Assembly: GCA_964020155.1 (NCBI GenBank)
Contig: OZ026553.1
Coordinates: 1,558,479-1,622,478 of the forward strand
DNA from: Chondrilla cf. caribensis
Taxonomy: Eukaryota > Porifera > Demospongiae > Chondrillida > Chondrillidae
DNA length: 64,000 bases
Direction of reading: 5' to 3'
How positions within the stretch are numbered: the first letter of the stretch is position 1; every line of letters begins with the position of its first letter. The notes beneath the pieces were generated by a model. The model saw nothing but the letters and a program-made list of their open reading frames with translations, had not been told where the DNA came from and searched no databases. Made by a program: the position numbers and the translations under genes. This document shows positions 12,515-64,000 of the stretch, in pieces.

Positions 12515-12916
12515 ATTTATAGGTTGCAAGAACATTAGGGCCTGGCAAGACCATTGTCACTTGCTTGTGTGATTCAGGACAGGTCAGCAGTGTCCACTGA
12601 AATAGTCAAATTGTTGTGAACATATTTTTAACTCTCTAGAGGTACTTCTCCAAACTGTTTAGTAGGACAGTATTGAAGGACCGAGGTGAGAGGGTCACTA
12701 GGTGCATACCTGTAGCTGGTATGTAAAATGTGATTGCTCTGCTCTTGTCTTCCTGCAGGTCTTCTCCCAAACACTTCCAGAGAAATATCACAGTTCTTTG
12801 CATTGACAGTAATAGTTAAAACGGTAGTACGTGGGTGGAGCAATAGCTTTCACTCTTTCCAACCCTATGTTGTCCATAATTTGCTCAAGTATCAAAATAC
12901 TGCATTAAAATTATAA
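10725..12916 (+). CDS. Cysteine synthase-like PLP-dependent enzyme (multi-exon)
   Basis: This is a fold-type II PLP enzyme of the O-acetylserine sulfhydrylase / cystathionine beta-synthase family, closest in pattern to the fungal YGR012W-type cysteine synthases. Thirteen exons join in phase: 10864-10913, 10982-11118, 11181-11231, 11327-11400, 11463-11552, 11630-11744, 11825-11878, 11934-11995, 12115-12273, 12339-12413, 12523-12582, 12640-12685, 12759-12916 (TAA stop). They give 376 residues. Visible motifs: GLVGNTPLVRL, the lysine of NPGGSVKDR that should bind PLP, the EGTAGNTG substrate loop, WTNQFDN, the phosphate-binding GTGTGGT, and GASSG near the end. The first exon is uncertain; an ATG at 10725 opens a plausible leader ([12 protein letters not shown]), but I could not fix its donor. 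No CBS or heme domain is seen. The last about 30 residues after [10 protein letters not shown] are unlike the family and may reflect an altered 3' end. Confidence 0.85.
12022..12089. repeat. (GT)n microsatellite in a cysteine synthase intron
   Basis: About 68 bp of pure GT within the intron before the GSVLYNYF exon. A longer version sits at the same place in the duplicate copy (16529-16617), so repeat length has changed since duplication. Confidence 0.95.
12452..12512. repeat. (CA)n microsatellite in a cysteine synthase intron
   Basis: About 60 bp of CA in the intron before the [10 protein letters not shown] exon. The duplicate copy has a shorter CA run at 16974-17007. Confidence 0.95.
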
Positions 12917-13089
12917 TATTAAAATTAAAAAAATGAAGAAATTCTCGGATTTGTAATTAATAAAATAGTCACCCATTGAGGGTCAAAGACACCTAGATAT
13001 GCAGAGTTTTACAGGGACTTTCCACAGAGACTGTGTACTTGCGTCATTCTACAAATGCAGAAGACACTATTCTAGCTGGGAGGTCAGCC

Positions 13090-13260
13090 GCGAGTCCCAA
13101 AGCTCCCCCCCTACGGTTCTTTGTAGAGAGTATTGCGACTGACCACCAGGAAGTGAGCTATTTTTTTTTTTCAGAGAAAAAAACCGTCCTTTGAGGATTC
13201 GAACCCGCGACCTGGAGCCTAGAGTCGTGTCACCTGACCACCCCGCCACCGTGACCTATC
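13090..13260 (-). repeat. tRNA-derived SINE-like unit
   Basis: Read on the minus strand, a tRNA-like head runs from about 13256, with an A-box-like GTGGTCAGGTGAC (13230-13242) and a B box GGTTCGAATCC (13195-13205). A T/A-rich tract and about 90 bp of unrelated tail follow. The 3' half cannot pair with the 5' end as an acceptor stem, so this is not a functional tRNA gene. No family name is assigned. Confidence 0.55.
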
Positions 13261-13668
13261 TATTTTATTATTATTATCTGCGCTATTTAAAGTTGCCCTC
13301 AATTTTCAATTCGGAGAATAGGCCACCCACAGGCACTCGAATCACTTGATCGTCTTTAATAGGTTTAGAAGAACCTTCGGTGAAGATTTAAAGTTCGTTG
13401 AAGTCTTTGCGCTCAAATTCTAGCCCAAATCCTAATTGTCGGCGTTTTGAAATCGGCCATTTTGTTCGCACAATATAAATAATATAAATTCACTGTATTA
13501 GTTACGCGTAGGAATGCATATTATATGATGTTGCAGTATTTCCTAAATTCGAATACTCGAAGATGGTGGAGCTACGTAGCTCGTATCTACGGCAAGGGAG
13601 CTTTACAAAGTCTTCCGTTCCATACTATAAAACCCGAGGGTATGTAGGCTTCACTTGCTTTGTGTTCA
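13261..13668. other. Spacer without a recognisable gene
   Basis: This stretch would have to hold the 5' exons of the Rheb-like gene that starts at 13670. I looked for the P-loop (GxxxxGKS), switch (PTIE) and DTAGQ coding and found none on either strand. Confidence 0.5.
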
Positions 13669-13669
13669 G

Positions 13670-14041
13670 TTTTGAAGTAGTGAAGATTATTCATGACAAG
13701 ATACTGGACATGACTGGTTGTAACCAGTGAGTGCATCATTATGTGATCCACTGTGATTATCGTACTCAAGTATTACATCTGCTCTCAGAGTACCACTTGT
13801 TCTGGTGGGAAACAAGACAGACCTCCCCACATGCAAAGGTAGCAGATTTTACTATGGCCACTCTTAATGTATCAATCTTCACCCTATCCATCTCTAATGT
13901 ATATCATAGGGTGTTGTCTATGTTATGACGGTGTGGTGTTTGTTTTGCAATGTTTTCAGATCTGTTTCAACCAAAGAAGGGAAGGACTTAGCAGAGTCTT
14001 GGAAGGCTGCCTTCATAGAATCATCAGCCAAACAGCATGAA
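13670..14041 (+). pseudogene. Rheb-like small GTPase fragment (three internal exons)
   Basis: Three exons with good splice borders, 13670-13726, 13789-13838 and 13960-14041, encode the C-terminal half of a Ras-superfamily G domain of Rheb type: FEVVKIIHDKILDM, then the guanine-specificity motif in VPLVLVGNKTDL, then VSTKEGKDLAESWKAAF and the G5 motif ESSAKQHE. The first two join in phase. The join from the second (donor phase 1) to the third (which needs phase 2) breaks the frame as I read it. The P-loop, switch regions and C-terminal CAAX part are absent from the window. It is most likely a partial duplicate. A functional gene with exons outside the window is unlikely, because no 5' exons lie in the preceding gap. 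Confidence 0.7.
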
Positions 14042-14081
14042 GTGAGCTATCTACCATTGCGATATAATTTATGTTATTAAA

Positions 14082-16230
14082 GCAGACTCCACTCACCAAA
14101 CTCACCAACACAATTTCGGAAAAATTCAGATTGTCCTGAGTGTGCTAGTACGGTCCTTCTGATATCCAAAATGATGCATTTTGATGTCCCACAAAATTCT
14201 CCCCAGTGCCCATATGCCACATAATATGTACACACTTTTGTATGTATATAAGTGTAATATGCCTTGTGGTGATCACCTGAACAATTTGACATTTCTTTGC
14301 TGGTCACCAAGGGCTAGCCAGTGTCCATGCTAAACTCACACACACACAATTTTGTCAGAATTGAGATTGTCCTGAGTGCGTTATAAGCCTCGTGGTGACA
14401 AGCAAAAAAATGTCATTTATTTGGCTTGTCACCACGGCCTCTCCTGTGTGCACGTGATGCATCATGGGTCAAATACAAATGTACAGACACACTCCTGAAC
14501 CTAGTATGGTCCTTCTGATAACAATAAAGATGCATTTTGATGTGCCCCAAAATTGTCCCCAGTGCCCATATGCCACATAATAAAATGTATGTACATTTGT
14601 ATGTATATAAGTGTAATATGCCTTGTGGTGATCACTTGAGCAATTGGACATTTCTTTACTGGTCACCAAGGGCTAGACAGTGTCCGTACTAAACTCACCC
14701 ACACAATTTCATAAGAATTGAGATTGTCCTGAGTGTGCTATAAGCCTCGTGGTATCATGGGTCAAATCCGAATGTACAGACACACTCCTGGACCTGGTAC
14801 GGTCCTTCTGATAACAATATAGATGCATTTTGATGTCGACCAAAAATTCTCCCCAGTGCCACATATACTAAAATGTATATACTTTGTATGTGCATTCATA
14901 AATATGTGTAATACGCCTAGTGGTGATCACCTAAACAATTTGAGAATTCTTTGCTGGTCACCAAGGGCTACCCAGTGTCCATGCCAAACTCTCCAACACA
15001 ATTTGGGGAGAATTGAGATTGTCCTGAGTGAGCTATAAGCCTCGTGGTGACAAGCAAAAAATGTCAATTTTTGGAGTTGTCACCACGGCCTCTCCTGTGT
15101 GCACGTGATGCATCATAGGTCAAATCCGAATGCACAGACACACTCCTGGACCTAGTACGGTCCTTCTGATAACAATAAAGGTGCATTTTGATGTCGACCA
15201 ATAATTCTCCCCAGTGCCCATATGCCACATATAATGAAATGTACACACTTTTGTAAGTATATAAGTGTAATATGCCTTGTGGTGATCACCTGAACAATTG
15301 GACATTTCTTTGCTGGTCACCAAGGGCTACCCAGTGTCCGTGCTAAACTCACTAATACAATTTCGTAAGAATTGAGAATGTCCTGAGTGCACTATAAGCC
15401 TCGTAGTGACAAGCAAAAATGTCACTTTTTTGGCTTGTCACCACGGCCTCTCCTGTGTGCACGTGATGCATCATAGGTCAAATCCAAATGCACAGATACA
15501 TTCCTGGACCTAGTACGGTCCTTCTGATAACAATAAAGATGCATTTTGATGTCGACCAATAATTCTCCCCAGTGCCCATATGCCACATATAATAAAATGT
15601 ATATACTTTTGTATGTATATAAGTGTAATATGCCTTGTGGTGATCACCTGAACAATTGGACATTTCTTTGCTGGTCACCAAGAGCTACCCATGCAGTGTC
15701 CGTGCTAAACTCACCCACACAATTTCGTAAGAATTGAGATTGTCCTGAGTGCACTATAAGCCTCGTGGTGACAAGTGAAAAAATGTCAATTTGTTGGCTT
15801 GTCACCACGACCTCTCCTGTGTGCACGTGATGCATCATAGGTCAAATCCGAATGCACAGACACACTCCTGGACCTAGTACGGTCCTTCTGATAACAATAA
15901 AGATGCATTTTGATGTCGACCAAGAATTCTCCCCAGTGCCCATATGCCACATATAATAAAATGTACACACTTTTGTATGTATATAAGTGTAATATGCCTT
16001 GTGGTGATCACCTGAACAATTGGACATTTCTTTGCTGGTCACGAAGGGCTACCCAGTGTCCGTGCTAAACTCACCAACACAATTTCGTAAGAATTGAGAT
16101 TGTCCTGAGCGCGCTATAAGCTTCGTGGTGACAAAAAAAAGTCACTTTTTTTGGCTTGTCACCACGGCCTCTCCTGTGTGCACATGATGCATCATAGGTC
16201 AAATCCGAATGCACAGACACATTCCTGGAC
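14082..16230. repeat. Tandem array with a unit of about 360 bp, ~6 copies
   Basis: Landmarks recur every 358-365 bp: TTTTGATGTCGACCA-like words near 14826, 15185, 15544 and 15909, the motif TTGTCACCACGGCCTCTCCTG, GTGCACGTGATGCATCATAG and GGACCTAGTACGGTCCTTCT. The first unit or two are partly deleted. Short open frames of about 66 codons repeat on the minus strand purely because of the tandem structure. The array ends exactly where the duplicated cysteine synthase segment begins (CTGGACCTA/CAGGCC near 16231). Confidence 0.92.
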
Positions 16231-16534
16231 CTACAGGCCCTGAAATCTGGAGGCAAACAAGTATTTATGTGTGTATAATGGTGTGGGCATGTGTATGTGA
16301 TCGTGATATTGCCATCAATTGTAGATGGCAGAGTTGATGCTGTTACTTTTGAAACAGGAACGGGTGGAACGCTTGCTGGTTTGTACTTCACATATCTACA
16401 AAGGAATTCCATATATCAAGTATCCATTGGTAGGTGTTGGTTTGTTCCTGAAAATGAAGAATCCCCTAGTGCAAGTTGTCCTTGCTGATCCTCAGGTGAA
16501 CATGCCTGTGTTGTTGTGGTGTTTATGTGTGTGT

Positions 16535-16614
<80 letters not shown>

Positions 16615-16968
16615 GTGAATGTGTAAGCGATGCATTATTTCAGGGAAGTGTGCTCTACAACTACTTTTCTCATGGTAAAAAAAACAGAAGGATCCTCTAT
16701 TACTGAAAGCATTGGTCAGGGAAGAGTGACTACAATGTATCTGGTGCTCCTATAGATTCTGCTGTTATGATATCTGATGAAGAGGCTGTAAGAATGGTGT
16801 GTGGTATAATATTAGTTGATTTGTTTATTTGTAAAGTCATGTAGTTGTTACTTCTTAGACATTTAGAATTCTCCATGAAGAAGGTTTCTTTGTGGGAGCA
16901 TCATCCAGACTGAACGTTGCTGTTGCTGTTAAGGTTCGCTCAATGGTCTACACCTTGGTAGTATCATG

Positions 16969-17010
<42 letters not shown>

Positions 17011-17453
17011 ATTTATAGGTTGCAAGAACATTGGGGCCTGGCAAGACCATTGTCACTTGCTTGTGTGATTCAGGACAGGTCAGCAGTGTCCACTGAAATA
17101 GTCAAATTGTTGTGAACATATTTTTAACTCTCTAGAGGTACTTCTCCAAACTGTTTAGTAGGACAGTATTTAAGGATCGAGGTGAGAGGGTCACTAGGTG
17201 CATACCTGTAGCTGGTATGTAAAATGTGATTGCTCTGCTCTTGTCTTCCTGCAGGTCTTCTCCGAACACTTCCAGAGAAATATCACAGTTCTTTGCATAG
17301 ACAGTAATAGTTAAAACGGTAGTACGTGGGTGGAGCAATAGCTTTCACTCTTTCCAACCCTATGTTGTCCATAATTTGTTCAAGTATCAAAATACTGTAT
17401 TATAATGATCACATTAAAATTAATGAAATGAAGTAATTCTCGGATTTGTAATT
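16231..17453 (+). pseudogene. Partial duplicate of the cysteine synthase gene
   Basis: This segment is a high-identity copy of 11715-12958 including introns. It starts in the middle of the WRQT exon and lacks all earlier exons, so the catalytic lysine is absent. Decay is visible. The phosphate-loop stretch reads TFETGTGGT (Gly to Glu). Near 16672 there is a 5-base loss (GGTAAACTGG became GGTAAAAA), and near 16731 a 1-base loss (ACTAACAATG became ACTACAATG). In the last exon a base is lost (CTCCCAAAC became CTCCGAAC). The two middle losses sum to six bases, so the frame is scrambled only between them. The high identity of the introns implies a recent duplication. Confidence 0.88.
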
Positions 17454-18535
17454 GAGTCTTCTTAAATTTATGCCATGACCAGACTTCATTGATTACTTTC
17501 TGTGTTGCTGCATTGATTTTTTCAGCCTATCAATGTCAGCTAGCTGATCACTGATAATTCCATGCATTCAATATTGCAAATTGGAGAAGGTGGTAAGGTG
17601 CTCTGTATAAGTGGCTGCAGCTGTATTAGTATCATACACTTGAAATAACAAATCTAGCTCATTCATCATGAGGACCAACTCCTCCAGAAACATACGAAGC
17701 ATTTCCAATTATTGACACAGGTGCATTTGCTACTGGGATTGGAGGTTTAGAGAGTTCTGTAGAGCAAATGGTGTTGGGCACTTATGAAAATCTGTAGTGA
17801 GAAATCCAACATTCCTATGGCTTCACCGTAGAAAAACTGTGTACTAAGCATATGCATAGGTATGTATGACATGTTCAAAATTGACAAACAACTTCTGAGG
17901 CTGTATCTGGATTTTGCAGTTATTGTCTTAATTTTAGAAAATTATGCCTAACTGTGTAATCAAGATTCCCATTCTCAGACAAGCAATGACAAGCAATGAC
18001 CATAAAGAATAAGTAACCATACCCTCTCAATTGAAAGCGGTTGCCATAAACAAATCCCCATGCAACTCCTCCCAAGAGAGACTTTGTATCTTATACAATC
18101 ATAAGGATGTTGAAGATCAACCTCGCTTTTACTCACATGCCCAAATAAGTTTTTGCATGTAGCTAGCTAATACATGATATGCTTACCACGGCAAATGTAA
18201 TTTCATGTCGAGCTAAATTTGAAACCATTTACCATCTCCCTGTATGTTTGTAACCCTTGTTATTAAGATAGTGCTATGGGGTCAAATATAGCACCAAACC
18301 ATAGCACCACACAGTACAAAAATTAGTTCAAAATACATTCCTGCATGTGCACTTGGAAGTGTTTGCAGTGCCATAATGTTGAATTGTGGTCTCTAACACC
18401 TTGCTTTCCGAACTTATAAAAATACGGCACATTCATTGGATAGGAGAGATTAAAAGAAAACTCACAGAGATGCAGACTTGGTCTGTGACGTCATAACCTG
18501 CTCAATGTGAAATATTGTCGATTCATGTTGAAGGG
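17454..18535. other. Unique intergenic sequence, no gene seen
   Basis: About 1.1 kb of unremarkable AT-rich sequence. I found no splice-bounded exon resembling a missing cysteine synthase or Rheb piece, and no clear inverted repeat. It ends at the GAAGGG target copy of the transposon. Confidence 0.5.
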
Positions 18536-20330
18536 TATGGGGTGCCGTTCATGTCAAAAATGATTTCACAATTATCTTCCTGTTTATTATATAGGACTTC
18601 CTATTTATTATATAGGACATCCTATTTATTATATAGTACGTCCCATTTATTATATAGTACGTCCCATTTATTATATAGTACGTCCCATTTATTATATAGT
18701 ACGTCCCATTTATTATATAGTACGTCCCATTTATTATATAGTACGTCCCATTTATTATATAGTACGTCCCATTTATTATATAGTACGTCCCATTTATTAT
18801 ATAGTACGTCCCATTTATTATATAGGACTTCCTATTTATTATATAGTACGTCCCATTTATTATATAGTACGTCCCATTTATTATATAGTACGTCCCATTT
18901 ATTATATAGGACTTCCTATTTATTATATAGTACGTCTCATTTATTATATAGTACGTCCCATTTATTATATAGTACGTCCCATTTATTATATAGTACGTCC
19001 CATTTATTATATAGTACGTCCCATTTATTATATAGTACGTCCCATTTATTATATAGTACGTCCCATTTATTATATAGTACGTCCCATTTATTATATAGTA
19101 CGTCCCATTTATTATATAGTACGTCCCATTTATTATATAGTACGTCCCATTTATTATATAGTACGTCCCATTTATTATATAGTACGTCCCATTTATTATA
19201 TAGGACTTCCTATTTATTATATAGTACGTCCCATTTATTATATAGTACGTCCCATTTATTATATAGTACGTTCCATTTATTATATAGTACGTCCCATTTA
19301 TTATATAGTACGTTCCATTTATTATATAGTACGTCCCATTTATTATATAGTACGTCCCATTTATTATATAGTACGTCCCATTTATTATATAGTACGTTCC
19401 ATTTATTATATAGTACGTCCCATTTATTATATAGTACGTCCCATTTATTATATAGTACGTCCCATTTATTATATAGTACGTCCCATTTATTATATAGTAC
19501 GTCCCATTTATTATATAGTACGTCCCATTTATTATATAGTACGTCCCATTTATTATATAGTACGTCCCATTTATTATATAGTACGTCCCATTTATTATAT
19601 AGTACGTCCCATTTATTATATAGGACTTCCTATTTATTATATAGTACGTCCCATTTATTATATAGTACGTCCCATTTATTATATAGTACGTCCCATTTAT
19701 TATATAGTACGTTCCATTTATTATATAGTACGTCCCATTTATTATATAGTACGTTCCATTTATTATATAGTACGTCCCATTTATTATATAGTACGTCCCA
19801 TTTATTATATAGTACGTCCCATTTATTATATAGTACGTTCCATTTATTATATAGTACGTCCCATTTATTATATAGTACGTCCCATTTATTATATAGTACG
19901 TCCCATTTATTATATAGTACGTCCCATTTATTATATAGTACGTCCCATTTATTGTATAGGACATCCTATTTATTATATAGGACTTCTTATTTATTATATA
20001 GTACGTTCCATTTACTATATAGGAAGTTCTATTTATTATAATATAGGAGGTACTAGTTCTGTATAGACTGCATGTTACTGATTGCTCCATGCATGTGTTC
20101 TAAAGATGGCAGAGAAATCTCACAACATTAGAGAGATCCCCTAAACTAAAACTGGAATCGGCCATGACTGTGAGCATGTGCTTTATACTATATAATAAAT
20201 GGGACGTACTATATAATAAATGGGACGTACTATATAATAAATGGGACGTACTATATAATAAATGGGACGTACTATATAATAAATGGGAAGATAATTGTGA
20301 AATCATTTTTGACATGAACGGCACCCCATA
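18536..20330. mobile_element. Foldback-type transposon with 21-bp-repeat arms
   Basis: The ends are perfect 45-bp inverted repeats: 18536-18580 begins TATGGGGTGCCGTTCATGTC and 20286-20330 is its exact complement. Both sides are flanked by GAAGGG (18530-18535 and 20331-20336), a probable 6-bp target-site duplication. Inside, each arm continues as copies of the same 21-bp unit (TTTATTATATAGTACGTCCCA), about 69 in the left arm (18590-20045) and about 5 inverted in the right arm (20187-20285). A unique core of about 140 bp (20046-20186) lies between them. No transposase is encoded. The structure resembles foldback elements and MITEs whose subterminal repeats have expanded. It ends 210 bp before the PKHD1L1-like start codon. 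Confidence 0.9.
18590..20045. repeat. 21-bp tandem repeat, ~69 copies (left arm of the transposon)
   Basis: Units read TTTATTATATAGTACGTCCCA with variants GGACTTCCTA and GTACGTTCCA. Because 21 is a multiple of three, stop-free frames of more than 500 codons exist on both strands; these are not genes. The order of variant units from about 19269 reappears from about 19710, so there is a second-level period of 441 bp (21 units). Confidence 0.97.
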
Positions 20331-20540
20331 GAAGGGCGCCTACTGTCAGGGATCCCGAAAATGGGCGGTACCATCGTAACGCCCCAGGCGCATGCTGGAT
20401 CAACTCGAATCGTAGATACAATTTGTGTTAGAGTATTTATGCTCGAATGGGCATTTTACAACGTCGTGGGTCCTTCCTTCAGTTGTGTATAGAATAGATA
20501 TAGCAGATCCCCTCTCTGCGCGATATTACCAGGGACTAGA
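20331..20540 (+). promoter_or_regulatory. Probable proximal promoter / 5' leader of the PKHD1L1-like gene
   Basis: Only 210 bp separate the transposon end from the start codon at 20541. The stretch is distinctly more GC-rich than its surroundings (CGCCCCAGGCGCATGC, CTCTCTGCGCG), as expected for a promoter or leader. No clear TATA box was identified; the transcription start is not determined and a further non-coding 5' exon is possible. The role is inferred from position. Confidence 0.35.

Positions 20541-64000
<43,460 letters not shown>

Noticed and set aside
13195..13260. Possible tRNA gene on the minus strand
   Set aside because: A and B box-like words are present, but the acceptor stem cannot pair and a T-rich tail follows; it fits a tRNA-derived SINE better.
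14077..16042. Repeated minus-strand frames of about 66 codons beginning MVTSKEMSNCS
   Set aside because: They recur only because the 360-bp unit is tandem; no homology recognised, and each is cut at the same place by the repeat.
18590..20045. CRISPR-like regular repeats
   Set aside because: Units are contiguous with no unique spacers, and the genome is eukaryotic.
18515..20090. Stop-free frames of more than 500 codons on both strands with a heptapeptide repeat
   Set aside because: They result from a 21-bp unit (a multiple of three) without stops in those frames. The region is the arm of an inverted-repeat transposon, and the same frame is open on both strands.

Overview
The window is 64 kb of AT-rich metazoan nuclear DNA. 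Genes are split into short exons with GT/AG introns, and the rest is crowded with (CA)n microsatellites, minisatellites, satellite arrays and short inverted-repeat transposons. An invertebrate is likely. A sponge-like or other early-branching animal is my guess from the compact introns, the mobile-element style and the phytocyanin-like modules, but the sequence does not prove it.

Layout. 1-5.6 kb: a few plausible exons of an unidentified plus-strand gene among repeats (73-bp and 33-bp minisatellites, short palindromic elements, two copies of a SINE-like repeat). 5.6-7.4 kb: CA repeats and AT-rich DNA without a gene. 7.4-10.1 kb: a tandem satellite with a unit of about 188 bp. 10.7-12.9 kb: a cysteine-synthase-like PLP enzyme gene (13 phase-consistent exons, plus strand). 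13.1-13.3 kb: a tRNA-derived SINE-like unit. 13.67-14.04 kb: three exons of a Rheb-type GTPase, lacking the P-loop half. 14.08-16.23 kb: a tandem array with a unit of about 360 bp. 16.23-17.45 kb: a decayed duplicate of the 3' two-thirds of the cysteine synthase gene. 18.54-20.33 kb: a foldback-type transposon whose arms are 21-bp repeats. 20.54 kb to the window end: one giant plus-strand gene, a fibrocystin-L (PKHD1L1)-like protein.

The giant gene is the main content. I could read 50 exons with GT/AG borders; all 49 junctions keep phase, giving 4,527 codons, and the C-terminus lies beyond the window. Predicted order: signal peptide, three IPT/TIG domains, PA14, an unassigned beta-rich module, IPT domains, a cupredoxin-like domain, two IPTs, a LamG/concanavalin-like jellyroll, three more cupredoxin-like domains (two with a complete Cys/His/Met copper-site pattern), five IPTs, then two rounds of G8 plus parallel beta-helix. 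It is probably a very large secreted or type I membrane cell-surface protein.

The introns carry several inverted-repeat transposons. These include a 1.55-kb TTAA-flanked element holding a broken minus-strand P2X7-C-terminal-like gene, and a 502-bp element whose empty site is preserved in a neighbouring duplicate. No CRISPR, rRNA, intact tRNA gene or prokaryotic operon was seen.
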